Shown: positions 8,628 to 16,894 of the stretch, one piece after another
Numbering within the stretch: position 1 is the first letter of the stretch
Layout: every line of letters begins with the position of its first letter
From: Marinisporobacter sp.
Lineage (GTDB): Bacteria; Bacillota; Clostridia; Peptostreptococcales; Thermotaleaceae
Assembly (NCBI GenBank): GCA_025210525.1
Contig: JAOARP010000033.1
Coordinates: 1-64,000, forward strand
Direction: 5' to 3'
DNA length: 64,000 bases
The notes under the pieces: generated by a model
Told to the model about the DNA's origin: nothing
Seen by the model: only the letters and a program-made list of their open reading frames with translations
Databases searched by the model: none
Position numbers and translations under genes: made by a program

Positions 8628-9821
8628 ATGATTACAAGATTATTAACAAAGGAAGATACCCTTGATGCAAAAAAATTATGGGGATATGCTTTTGAAACAG
8701 ATGAACCCTTCTATAGCTGGTATTTTGAAAAAGTTTTTAAACCAGAAAATGCTATAGGCATTTTCCATGATGATACATTGATGAGCTATTTACAATTAAA
8801 CCCTTATACCCTTCATTTGAATGGATGTTCCTTTGAAACCTCTTACGTAGTAGGTGTCATTACAGCTCCTGAATATAGAAACAAAGGGCTCATGAAAGAT
8901 TTGCTGCCAAAAGCAATAGCTGAAATGAATAGGCGAAATCATTATGTTTCTATCCTTATGCCCTTTGACACTACCTTTTATAGCAGATATGGATGGGCAT
9001 TATCCTATAGTCAACTTAAATATACTGCTCCCATGGATATTGTAGGTCATTTTTCTAATGGAGAAAAAAAGGGAAACTTTTCTAGAATTGATCTAGATAA
9101 AGACTTTGACTCTTTAAATCAGGTCTATGAAATTTTTCTTAAAAATCATAATGGCTATGTAAAAAGAAATAAAAGAGATTGGGATTATATTTTAAAGGAC
9201 CTTCTTTACTATGGAGGACATTTTTGCCTATTGAAGGATCAAAAAAATAACCCTATTGGCTATATCCTTTATTTTATAAGGGACGGAAAATTCAAGGCAA
9301 AGGAAATAGCTTATACAAATCATACAGCTCAAAAATTGATCTTTAGCTTTATCTATAGTCATAAATCTCAAGCTACTACTGCCGAATGGTCTGCTCCATA
9401 CAATGATACTACTCATTTATTTTTAAGAGATACCATTCAACCCGCACCTACAAGCAGTGTAAATATTTATCCATTTATGTGTGGAAGAATCATCAACTTT
9501 AAGAAAGCACTCGAACATAGCTGTTTTCAGGAGGATATCCATTTTTCATTTTCTATAAAAATAAAAGATCCTTATGCTCCTTGGAATGATGATTCTTTTA
9601 CAGTAACTATTTCAAAAGGAAAGGCATCTGTACAAAGAGTAAAAATAAATAAAGTCGATATATATTGTGATATCCATACCTTTGCACAACTTTTCTTTGG
9701 TGCAATAGATATTAATCAAGCTACTTTTTTAGAAAAGATAAAGATTGATGATCCATCTATACGCAAAAATCTATCTATCATTTTTTACCGTAAAAATAAT
9801 TACATCAATGAATTTTTCTAA
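8628..9821 (+). CDS. GNAT family N-acetyltransferase, Eis-like
   Basis: 397 residues. The N-terminal GNAT domain has VVGVITAPEYRNKGLMKDLL (acetyl-CoA pyrophosphate loop, R/Q-x-x-G-x-x/A pattern) at about residues 80-100 and FYSRYGWALSYS. A second degenerate GNAT domain follows, and the end (about 290-397) resembles the sterol-carrier-like domain of Eis proteins (FAQLFFGAIDINQATFL). This three-part build is typical of Eis enzymes that acetylate amines on peptides or aminoglycosides. The real substrate is unknown. It shares an operon with the DUF2156 gene. Confidence 0.8.
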   Translation: MITRLLTKEDTLDAKKLWGYAFETDEPFYSWYFEKVFKPENAIGIFHDDTLMSYLQLNPYTLHLNGCSFETSYVVGVITAPEYRNKGLMKDLLPKAIAEMNRRNHYVSILMPFDTTFYSRYGWALSYSQLKYTAPMDIVGHFSNGEKKGNFSRIDLDKDFDSLNQVYEIFLKNHNGYVKRNKRDWDYILKDLLYYGGHFCLLKDQKNNPIGYILYFIRDGKFKAKEIAYTNHTAQKLIFSFIYSHKSQATTAEWSAPYNDTTHLFLRDTIQPAPTSSVNIYPFMCGRIINFKKALEHSCFQEDIHFSFSIKIKDPYAPWNDDSFTVTISKGKASVQRVKINKVDIYCDIHTFAQLFFGAIDINQATFLEKIKIDDPSIRKNLSIIFYRKNNYINEFF

Positions 9822-9882
9822 AAAATGCATACACTATATGATTACACCTTCATTTTTTATTAATCTACAGATAAATTCATCA

Positions 9883-9926
9883 TGTGCAAAAAAAGAGAAT
9901 CCAAAATGGATTCTCTATTTTGCACA
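9883..9926. terminator. Bidirectional terminator between the GNAT and tdh genes
   Basis: A long hairpin: outer TGTGCAAAA/TTTTGCACA and inner AGAGAATCC/GGATTCTCT. On the minus strand it ends in a T7 run. The last codons of tdh lie inside one arm. Confidence 0.8.
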
Positions 9927-10895
9927 TAATATTTTCGAATCATTCTTGATTCCTTTTTTCTCTAATTTGATCAGCATATCCTCTGTCATTTTAGCTAAAT
10001 CATATTCTGCTTTAAAACCCCATTCTTCCCTTGCAGCAGATGGATCAATTGAATTTGGCCAACTATCAGCAATTGCTTGTCTTACAGGGTCTACATCATA
10101 ATCCATTTTAAAATTCTTTATATGCTTTTTGATTTCAGCTGCAATTTGTTCTGGTTCAAAGCTCATAGCTGTAATGTTAAAGGCATTTCTATGCTTTAAT
10201 TTTGAAGGATCTGCTTCCATTAACTGAATGATTGCATTAAGAGCATCTGGCATATACATCATATCCATATAAGTTCCTTTTCCTATATAAGATGTATATT
10301 CTCCTCTCTTTAATGCTTCATAATAAATATCTACGGCATAATCTGTCGTTCCACCACCTGGAGGTGTTACATATGAAATAAGTCCTGGGAAACGAACTCC
10401 TCTTGTATCTACACCAAATTTATGGAAATAATAATCACATAATAATTCTCCAGAAACTTTATTCACACCATACATAGTTGTTGGTCTTTGAATGGTATCT
10501 TGCGGTGTATTGTCTTTTGGTGTTGATGGGCCAAAAGCACCAATGGAACTTGGAGTGAAAAATTGGCATTTAAGGTCTCTCGCTGCTTCTAATGCATTTA
10601 CAAGACCACCCATGTTGATATTCCAAGCAAATACAGGATTTTTTTCTGCTGTTGCTGATAAAAGTGCAGCTAAATGAATAATCGTATCTACTTCATATTT
10701 TTTGGCGATTTCATGCATTTTCTTTGCATCTGTTACATCTAATATCTCGAAAGGTCCTGATTGTACAACCTCATGCTCTTTTGGACATTTTATATCCGTT
10801 GCTACTACCTGATCATTCCCATATACTTCTCTCATTTTCATCACTAATTCTGAACCGATTTGCCCTAATGCACCTGTAACAAATATTTTTTTCAT
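9915..10895 (-). CDS. tdh: L-threonine 3-dehydrogenase, SDR type
   Basis: A 326-residue NAD-dependent oxidoreductase that converts L-threonine to 2-amino-3-ketobutyrate. It belongs to the extended short-chain (epimerase-like) class, not the zinc class. Visible motifs are the Rossmann loop [10 protein letters not shown] (residues 8-17), [18 protein letters not shown], the catalytic YGVNK (Tyr-x-x-x-Lys, about 143-147), [20 protein letters not shown], and [13 protein letters not shown]. It lies 53 bases downstream of kbl on the same strand, and Kbl uses its product. The stop codon overlaps the terminator hairpin. Confidence 0.92.
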   Translation of the reverse strand: MKKIFVTGALGQIGSELVMKMREVYGNDQVVATDIKCPKEHEVVQSGPFEILDVTDAKKMHEIAKKYEVDTIIHLAALLSATAEKNPVFAWNINMGGLVNALEAARDLKCQFFTPSSIGAFGPSTPKDNTPQDTIQRPTTMYGVNKVSGELLCDYYFHKFGVDTRGVRFPGLISYVTPPGGGTTDYAVDIYYEALKRGEYTSYIGKGTYMDMMYMPDALNAIIQLMEADPSKLKHRNAFNITAMSFEPEQIAAEIKKHIKNFKMDYDVDPVRQAIADSWPNSIDPSAAREEWGFKAEYDLAKMTEDMLIKLEKKGIKNDSKILCAK

Positions 10896-10948
10896 TCAAT
10901 ATACCTCCAAATTATTATCATCCATTTAGAAAACTTATCCGACCTGAT

Positions 10949-12139
10949 TTAAATGATTCCCATTTCTTTTCCTACTTTTTCATAGATTGCCAATGCTTTA
11001 TCTATCATTTCCTTTGTATGTCCTGCTGTTGGCATATTTCTAACTCTTCCAGTTCCTCTTGGAACAGTTGGGAATACGATAGATTTTGCATATACCCCTT
11101 CTTCATTAAGTCTTTTACTAAATTCTTGTGTTTTTGTTTCATCTCCTATGATACATGGTGTAATTGGCGTTTCACTTTCTCCAATATCAAAACCTAATTT
11201 TTTTAATCCTTTTTTTAGATAATCTCCATTTTCCCATAGTCGATCATGTAGCTCGGTACTTTCTGTTAATATATTGATAGCTTCAATACATGCAGCCGCC
11301 GCTCCTGGTGTTAAAGAAGTTGAGAATAAGAAAGGTCTAGCTCTTACCTTTAACCAATCAATCAAATCTTTTTTACCTGCAACATAACCGCCTACAACTC
11401 CTATTGCCTTTGATAAAGTTCCTATCTGAAAATCAACCTTATCCGATAATCCAAAATGCTTTACTGTCCCTGCACCTTTTCCTAATACACCTGAACCATG
11501 AGCATCATCTACGTAAGTAATCAAATCAAACTCCTCAGCAATTTCTATGATCTCAGGTAATTTCGCAATATCTCCGTCCATTGAGAATACACCATCTGTA
11601 ATGACCATGATTTTATTGTATTGTCCTGATTTCTTCGCTTCTTTTGCAACTCTTCTTAAATCATCCATATCTGAATGCTTATATCGAATAATCTTTGCTC
11701 TTGATAATCTACAGCCGTCAATGATAGATGCATGATTTAATTCATCTGATAAAATAGCATCATTTTTATCCATTACTGCACCGATAGCACCCATATTGCA
11801 ATTGAATCCTGATTGGAAAGCGATTGCCCCTTCTGTATGCTTAAACTCTGCTAATTTTTCTTCTAGCTCAATGTGAATATCTAGTGTTCCATTAATCGTT
11901 CTTACAGCGCCTGCTCCAACTCCATATTTCTCAGTTGCTTTCACAGATCCTTCAACTAATCTTTCATTTGTAGCCAATCCCAAATAATTATTGGATGAAA
12001 GGTTGATCAATTCTTTTCCTGAAATTTTTATAATTGCTCCATTTGCTCCTTGCAAGGGATCAATCACATTGTATAGCCCTCTGTTTTTCAAATCTTCCAA
12101 ATTTTCCTTTAGGAATTTTTCCAAATTTTTACTTGACAT
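10949..12139 (-). CDS. kbl: Glycine C-acetyltransferase (2-amino-3-ketobutyrate CoA ligase)
   Basis: A 396-residue PLP enzyme of the alpha-oxoamine synthase family. It cleaves 2-amino-3-ketobutyrate with CoA to glycine and acetyl-CoA. Markers: SSNNYLGLA near residue 47, [39 protein letters not shown] with the PLP-stacking DDAH, and the PLP lysine in [16 protein letters not shown] (about residues 238-253). Together with the downstream tdh it forms the threonine-to-glycine pathway. That fits the glycine-responsive transporter a few kilobases away. An AGGAGGTATG-type site precedes the start. Confidence 0.93.
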   Translation of the reverse strand: MSSKNLEKFLKENLEDLKNRGLYNVIDPLQGANGAIIKISGKELINLSSNNYLGLATNERLVEGSVKATEKYGVGAGAVRTINGTLDIHIELEEKLAEFKHTEGAIAFQSGFNCNMGAIGAVMDKNDAILSDELNHASIIDGCRLSRAKIIRYKHSDMDDLRRVAKEAKKSGQYNKIMVITDGVFSMDGDIAKLPEIIEIAEEFDLITYVDDAHGSGVLGKGAGTVKHFGLSDKVDFQIGTLSKAIGVVGGYVAGKKDLIDWLKVRARPFLFSTSLTPGAAAACIEAINILTESTELHDRLWENGDYLKKGLKKLGFDIGESETPITPCIIGDETKTQEFSKRLNEEGVYAKSIVFPTVPRGTGRVRNMPTAGHTKEMIDKALAIYEKVGKEMGII

Positions 12140-12471
12140 ACAACATACCTCCTAAACATTTTTGTTTTGTTTTTTACACGCGTACACCTGTGTCTTATTA
12201 ACAGATATTCATAAAAACCATGATTTTTCTTCTAATCGCCTCTATAACCACTAAAATACCCACTTATACAATTCTTCCAATAAGTTTTAAAGGATAAAAC
12301 ATCCATAATCTTCTTTAACCATGACCGTCTTTTACGGACAGTATATCACTATATTCATCATATTTCAATATGATTTTTAAACGTTTTTCGTTTTTTCGAA
12401 ATATTCTTTTTCTTGCATCAACGCCCGTCATTTTCTTCAAATCATTTCCACTCCCTTTGGTTTTTTATATG
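12140..12471. other. Intergenic region between kbl and the rib promoter
   Basis: About 330 bases of AT-rich DNA separate the divergent kbl and rib units. It must hold the kbl promoter on the minus strand. I saw no open frame with a ribosome site and no recognisable riboswitch or T-box; the short CCGTCTTTTACGG repeat near 12326 is the only small inverted repeat noted. Confidence 0.5.
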
Positions 12472-12500
12472 TTGACAGATAAAAAAAAACGTGCTACCAT
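12472..12500 (+). promoter_or_regulatory. SigA-type promoter of the riboflavin operon
   Basis: TTGACA (12472-12477), 17 bases, then TACCAT (12495-12500), about 20 bases before the FMN riboswitch. Transcription would start just before the aptamer. Confidence 0.75.
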
Positions 12501-12519
12501 ATGTTTAAAATTACATAGT

Positions 12520-12629
12520 ATCTTCGGGGCAGGGTGAAATTCCCGACCGGCGGTATAGTCCGCGAACCACAAAAGTGGTTGACTTGGTGAAATTCCAAGA
12601 CCGACAGTAAAGTCTGGATGGTAGAAGAT
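12520..12629 (+). promoter_or_regulatory. FMN riboswitch (RFN element)
   Basis: All conserved RFN blocks are present: ATCTTCGGGGCAGGGTGAAA, TTCCCGACCGGCGGTA, AGTCCGCGA, a variable hairpin (ACCAC/GTGGT), TTGGTGAAATTCCAAGACC, GACAGTAAAGTCTGGATGG and the closing GAAGAT pairing with the first bases. FMN binding should cause termination at the hairpin downstream and so repress ribDEAH. Confidence 0.96.
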
Positions 12630-12691
12630 CAAAGTAGTGTCATATTATAAATATGTCTAATTTTTTGGCGTATTATAACATAGAATACACA

Positions 12692-12728
12692 AGCCCTGAA
12701 AATACTATTTTCAGGGCTTTTTATTTTA
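12692..12728 (+). terminator. FMN-riboswitch terminator
   Basis: AGCCCTGAAAAT pairs with ATTTTCAGGGCT, followed by TTTTATTTT, just ahead of ribD. Confidence 0.88.
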
Positions 12729-12749
12729 CCCAAATTGGAGATGAACAAT

Positions 12750-13850
12750 ATGGATATAAAATATATGCAAAGAGCACTAGAGCTTGCTAAAAAAGGAATT
12801 GGCTATACAAATCCCAATCCTTTAGTGGGTGCAGTCATCGTAAAGAACAAAAAAATTATCGGAGAAGGTTATCATATGATGTACGGAGGTCCTCATGCAG
12901 AAATCAACGCTTTCAACAATGCAACTGAGGATGTAACAGGAGCTACTATGTATGTCACATTAGAACCCTGTTCTCATTATGGCAAGACGCCACCTTGCGC
13001 GCATGCCATTGTAGAAAAGGGAATCAAAAAAGTTGTTATTGCCATGAAAGACCCCAATCCTTTAGTTGCTGGAAAAGGAATAGAAATCATAAAAAATAGT
13101 AGTATAGAAGTTATTACAGGAGTTTTAGAAAAAGAAGCTAAAGAGTTGAATGAAATTTTTATAAAATATATTACAACCAAACATCCCTTTTGCATATTAA
13201 AAACAGCCATGACCTTAGATGGAAAAATCGCAACAAATATAGGAGATTCCAAATGGATTAGTAATGAAAGCTCTAGAAAGCTTGTCCATAAATTACGTCA
13301 TCAAGTATCTGGCATCATGGTAGGAATAGGTACCGTTCTTGCAGATGACCCCTTCCTTACCACAAGACTTAAAAAAATAAATGGAATCAATCCAACAAGA
13401 ATTATCGTAGATACTTATGGCAGGATTCCACTAAATGCCAATGTCCTTAAAGATTGTGAAAAAGCAAAAACTATACTTGCTACAACAAAGCTTTCAGAAG
13501 CTAAAAAATTAAAAGAAATAGAAAAAAGAGGAGCAAAAATCATCATCACTCCTCTCAAGGATAGAAAAGTAGATTTAACCTTCCTCATGGAAGCTTTAGG
13601 AAAGCAAAAGATAGATAGTATTTTATTAGAAGGTGGTGCAACTCTTAATTATTCCGCATTAAAAGAAAATATAGTAGATAAACTCATCTCCTTTATTGCA
13701 CCCAAAATGGTTGGTGGAATAAATGCCAAAACCCCCATAGGTGGAGAAGGGATTTCGTATATGAAAGATGCTATTTTGTTAAAGGATATGAAAGTATCTA
13801 CTATTGAAGATGATCTAATGATCGAAGGTTATGTAAGAAAGGAGGCTTAA
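12750..13850 (+). CDS. ribD: Bifunctional deaminase/reductase RibD
   Basis: A 366-residue enzyme for the second and third steps of riboflavin synthesis. The N-terminal cytidine-deaminase-like domain has the zinc motif HAEINA and PCSHYGKTPPCAHAI (residues about 49-90). The C-terminal reductase starts around TAMTLDGKIATNIGDSKWIS and contains GIGTVLADDP and LLEGGATLNYS. The ATG at 12750 is chosen because GGAG (12737-12740) is nine bases upstream; ATG 12741 directly abuts that site. It is the first gene of ribD-ribE-ribBA-ribH under the FMN riboswitch. Confidence 0.96.
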   Translation: MDIKYMQRALELAKKGIGYTNPNPLVGAVIVKNKKIIGEGYHMMYGGPHAEINAFNNATEDVTGATMYVTLEPCSHYGKTPPCAHAIVEKGIKKVVIAMKDPNPLVAGKGIEIIKNSSIEVITGVLEKEAKELNEIFIKYITTKHPFCILKTAMTLDGKIATNIGDSKWISNESSRKLVHKLRHQVSGIMVGIGTVLADDPFLTTRLKKINGINPTRIIVDTYGRIPLNANVLKDCEKAKTILATTKLSEAKKLKEIEKRGAKIIITPLKDRKVDLTFLMEALGKQKIDSILLEGGATLNYSALKENIVDKLISFIAPKMVGGINAKTPIGGEGISYMKDAILLKDMKVSTIEDDLMIEGYVRKEA

Positions 13851-13851
13851 C

Positions 13852-14502
13852 ATGTTTACAGGTCTTGTAGAAGAAGTCGGCATCACCCAATCCATCTTAA
13901 AGGGTTCAAAATCAGCCAAAATCACTATAAAAGCAGCAAAGGTTTTAGAAGAAGTTTCTTTAGGAGATAGTATTGCAACAAACGGTGTATGCCTTACAGT
14001 TACAAACTTTACAAATAATACTTTTTCTGTAGATGTAATGGCAGAAACCATGAGAAAAAGTAATCTAAATAATCTAAAACCAGGAGACAAAGTAAATCTT
14101 GAGCGCGCTTTACGACTTGGCGACCGCTTAGGAGGTCACTTAGTAAGTGGTCATGTAGATGGAATAGGAACCATTAAAGAGTTCAAAAAAGAAGATAATG
14201 CCATTTGGGTATCTATCGACACGCCTAGCTCTATCTTAAAATATATTATTCAAAAAGGGTCTATTGCTATTGATGGCATCAGCTTAACAGTAGCTTATGT
14301 AGACGATGAAATTTTTAAAGTTTCTATCATTCCTCATACAAAGGATGCTACAACCCTTTTAACGAAAAACATCGGATCAGAGGTAAACCTTGAATGCGAT
14401 ATGATTGGAAAATATGTTGAAAAACTCTTAGCTTTCAAAGAAAATACCCCCGTCCAAAGTAATATTGATATGAATTTTTTAAGTAAGCATGGATTTGTTT
14501 AA
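13852..14502 (+). CDS. ribE: Riboflavin synthase, alpha subunit
   Basis: 216 residues. It dismutates two 6,7-dimethyl-8-ribityllumazine molecules to riboflavin. The sequence begins MFTGLVEEVG, the family hallmark, and holds two homologous lumazine-binding barrels: the first includes NGVCLTVTNF and the second DGISLTVAYV. HLVSGHVDGIG lies between them. It starts one base after ribD's stop with AGGAGG inside the ribD end, indicating coupling. Confidence 0.96.
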   Translation: MFTGLVEEVGITQSILKGSKSAKITIKAAKVLEEVSLGDSIATNGVCLTVTNFTNNTFSVDVMAETMRKSNLNNLKPGDKVNLERALRLGDRLGGHLVSGHVDGIGTIKEFKKEDNAIWVSIDTPSSILKYIIQKGSIAIDGISLTVAYVDDEIFKVSIIPHTKDATTLLTKNIGSEVNLECDMIGKYVEKLLAFKENTPVQSNIDMNFLSKHGFV

Positions 14503-14531
14503 AAAATATAATTTAAATGAGGTGATTGGTA

Positions 14532-15740
14532 ATGTATCAATTTAACACAATCGAAGAAGCTATTGAAGATATAAAAAACGGAAAAATCGTAGTAGTTGTA
14601 GATGATGAGGATCGAGAAAACGAAGGAGATTTATTGATGGCTGCTGAGAAAGTAACCCCTGAAGCTATCAACTTTATGGCTAAATATGGACGTGGCTTAA
14701 TTTGTATGCCTATTGCAAAAGAAAGATTAGAAGAACTAAATATGCCCCAAATGGTTAGCCATAACACAGACAATCATGAAACTGCCTTTACTGTATCTAT
14801 TGATGCAGTTGATACAACTACGGGAATTTCAGCTTTCGAAAGAGCCCATACTATAAAAAAAGTATTAGATCCCTCTTCAAAGCCAGATGATTTTAGAAGA
14901 CCAGGACATATATTTCCCCTAGCAGCAAAGAGAGGTGGTGTGTTAAAAAGAACTGGTCATACAGAAGCGGCAGTAGATTTAGCACGCCTTGCTGGACTTT
15001 ATCCAGCTGGAGTTATCTGTGAAATTATGAATGAAGATGGTACCATGGCAAGAGCTCCACAATTGATGGAGTATGTAAAGGAACATGATTTAAAAATTAT
15101 CACGATTGCAGATTTAATCAATTACAGAAGAGAGCGAGAAGTCTTCGTAGAAAGAGTTACTGTAGCTCATATGCCTACAAAATATGGAGATTTTCAAATG
15201 GTAGGCTATATCAACAAATTAAACGATGAACATCATGTTGCATTAGTAAAAGGAGATGTAGAAGCAAACGAACCTGTTTTAGTCCGTGTTCATTCAGAAT
15301 GCTTAACAGGTGATTGCTTTGGTTCTCTTCGTTGCGATTGTGGAGATCAATTAACTACTGCATTAAAAAGAATAGAAAAAGAAGGACGAGGAGTACTTTT
15401 ATATATGCGTCAAGAAGGAAGAGGCATCGGTCTGATCAATAAACTAAAAGCCTATGCTCTTCAAGATGAAGGAATGGATACAGTAGAAGCGAATTTAGCA
15501 CTAGGTTTCCCTGAAGATTTAAGAGATTATGGAATAGGTGCACAAATTCTATCCAACTTAGGAATCAAAAAAATAAAATTAATGACCAATAATCCAAAGA
15601 AAATATCTGGTCTTTCAGGTTATGATCTTGAAGTTGTAGAAAGAGTACCAATTCAAATAGATTGTACTTCTGAAAATGAATTTTACTTAAAAACAAAACA
15701 AGAAAAAATGGGACATATCCTAAAATTCGAGGAGGAATAA
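14532..15740 (+). CDS. ribBA: Bifunctional DHBP synthase / GTP cyclohydrolase II
   Basis: 402 residues. The N-terminal half (to about 200) is 3,4-dihydroxy-2-butanone-4-phosphate synthase, with [20 protein letters not shown] and a [11 protein letters not shown] block. The C-terminal half is GTP cyclohydrolase II with its zinc cysteines in [18 protein letters not shown] and the GTP loop [20 protein letters not shown]. It supplies both precursors of lumazine. ATG 14532 is preferred over TTG 14526 because GAGGTG (14519-14524) is seven bases upstream. Confidence 0.96.
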   Translation: MYQFNTIEEAIEDIKNGKIVVVVDDEDRENEGDLLMAAEKVTPEAINFMAKYGRGLICMPIAKERLEELNMPQMVSHNTDNHETAFTVSIDAVDTTTGISAFERAHTIKKVLDPSSKPDDFRRPGHIFPLAAKRGGVLKRTGHTEAAVDLARLAGLYPAGVICEIMNEDGTMARAPQLMEYVKEHDLKIITIADLINYRREREVFVERVTVAHMPTKYGDFQMVGYINKLNDEHHVALVKGDVEANEPVLVRVHSECLTGDCFGSLRCDCGDQLTTALKRIEKEGRGVLLYMRQEGRGIGLINKLKAYALQDEGMDTVEANLALGFPEDLRDYGIGAQILSNLGIKKIKLMTNNPKKISGLSGYDLEVVERVPIQIDCTSENEFYLKTKQEKMGHILKFEEE

Positions 15741-15742
15741 AC

Positions 15743-16204
15743 ATGAAAACTTATGAAGGTAAATTAGTTGCAGAAGGTTTAAAATTTGGGATTATCGTAG
15801 GAAGGTTTAATGAATTTATTGGCGGCAAGCTATTATCTGGTGCATTAGATGCTCTAAAAAGACATGGTGTTGAGGAAGAAAATATTGAAATCACTTGGGT
15901 TCCTGGTGCATTTGAAATTCCATTAGTTGCGAAAAAAATGGCAAAATCTCAAAAATATGATGGTGTCATCTGCTTAGGCGCCGTGATCAAAGGGTCTACT
16001 CCTCACTTTGATTATGTATCGAATGAAGTCACTAAAGGAATTGCTCATGTATCCTTAGAAACTGAACTTCCTGTAATATTTGGCGTACTTACAACAGATA
16101 CTATCGAGCAAGCAATCGAGCGTGCTGGTACAAAGGCAGGAAACAAAGGTTATGATGCAGCTGTAACGGCTATTGAAATGGCAAATTTATTAAAAGAATT
16201 TTAA
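15743..16204 (+). CDS. ribH: 6,7-dimethyl-8-ribityllumazine synthase
   Basis: 153 residues. It condenses the RibBA and RibD products. Motifs: IVGRFNEFI at the start, [36 protein letters not shown] and [23 protein letters not shown]. Length matches icosahedral lumazine synthases. Starts two bases after ribBA with AGGAGG inside its end, and is followed by a terminator, closing the operon. Confidence 0.96.
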   Translation: MKTYEGKLVAEGLKFGIIVGRFNEFIGGKLLSGALDALKRHGVEEENIEITWVPGAFEIPLVAKKMAKSQKYDGVICLGAVIKGSTPHFDYVSNEVTKGIAHVSLETELPVIFGVLTTDTIEQAIERAGTKAGNKGYDAAVTAIEMANLLKEF

Positions 16205-16205
16205 T

Positions 16206-16233
16206 AAAGGTGGGGTTTTCCCACCTTTTATTT
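16206..16233. terminator. Terminator after ribH (convergent with csoR)
   Basis: AAAGGTGGG pairs with CCCACCTTT, followed by TTATTT. It overlaps the last codon of csoR on the opposite strand, so it may serve both. Confidence 0.82.
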
Positions 16234-16560
16234 AATCATTCTTTCAATGGTCTTTAAAAATTCATCAACCACATCTTCATCATCCGATTTGATTCTATCT
16301 ATAATACAGGTATGCATATGACTTTCTAATAATAATTTCGAAACACCTTTCATTGCCGATTGAACTGCTGCTATTTGAGTAAGCACATCATCACAATATA
16401 CCCCTCTTTCAATCATCCCTTTAATCCCTCTTACTTGCCCTTCTATTCTATTTAATCTTTTGATTAAAGCATTATTTATTTTTTCCGGTCTGTCTACATG
16501 TCTTTCATTTATCTTTTTTTCGCAATGACTCCCTACTGGATTTTTTTCAAGCTTATCCAT
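16228..16560 (-). CDS. csoR: CsoR-family copper-sensing repressor
   Basis: 110 residues, all-helical DUF156/CsoR family. The core RLNRIEGQVRGIKGMIERGVYCDDVLTQ gives the first Cu(I) ligand Cys, and LLLESHMHTCI gives the His and second Cys of the Cys-His-Cys site typical of copper sensors rather than formaldehyde or sulfide sensors. The N-terminal extension (about 20 residues with SHCEKK) is longer than usual. It sits last in copA-copZ-csoR, and a G-tract operator of the CsoR type lies at the copA promoter. Confidence 0.9.
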   Translation of the reverse strand: MDKLEKNPVGSHCEKKINERHVDRPEKINNALIKRLNRIEGQVRGIKGMIERGVYCDDVLTQIAAVQSAMKGVSKLLLESHMHTCIIDRIKSDDEDVVDEFLKTIERMIK

Positions 16561-16580
16561 TCTGTCCCTCCTTATAAGAA

Positions 16581-16606
16581 AAGTCTTAGAGGACCTCTAA
16601 GACTTT
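16581..16606. terminator. Hairpin between copZ and csoR
   Basis: AAGTCTTAGAGG pairs perfectly with CCTCTAAGACTT around a single A (a strained loop that will open slightly), with T runs on both sides. It could attenuate transcription from copA-copZ into csoR. Confidence 0.7.
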
Positions 16607-16613
16607 TTTCACA

Positions 16614-16835
16614 CTAAATAACTTTTATTTCTACCACATCATAGCCAGCTTCTTCTATGGCCTCTTTCAATATCTGATCAGTAATATCTTGCCTTAATTC
16701 TACCACAGCATTTTTCCCTTGTAAATCCACATTTATTTCCCCTACACCCGTTACTTCCTCTAGTGCATTTTTTACATGATTGACACAATGCATACAACTC
16801 ATACCTTCAATGATAATTGATTTTTTCATTTTCAT
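16614..16835 (-). CDS. copZ: Copper chaperone CopZ (HMA domain)
   Basis: 73 residues comprising a single heavy-metal-associated ferredoxin-like domain. IIIEGMSCMHCVNHVKNAL carries the Cu(I)-binding MxCxxC, and the chain ends AIEEAGYDVVEIKVI. ATG 16835 is chosen among several because AAGGA is six bases upstream. It is between copA and csoR and presumably passes copper to the ATPase. Confidence 0.92.
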   Translation of the reverse strand: MKMKKSIIIEGMSCMHCVNHVKNALEEVTGVGEINVDLQGKNAVVELRQDITDQILKEAIEEAGYDVVEIKVI

Positions 16836-16894
16836 AACCATTCCTTTCTCTTCTTTCAAAGCACAAGTTTATTTAACTTTGAGCAAATTTTATT

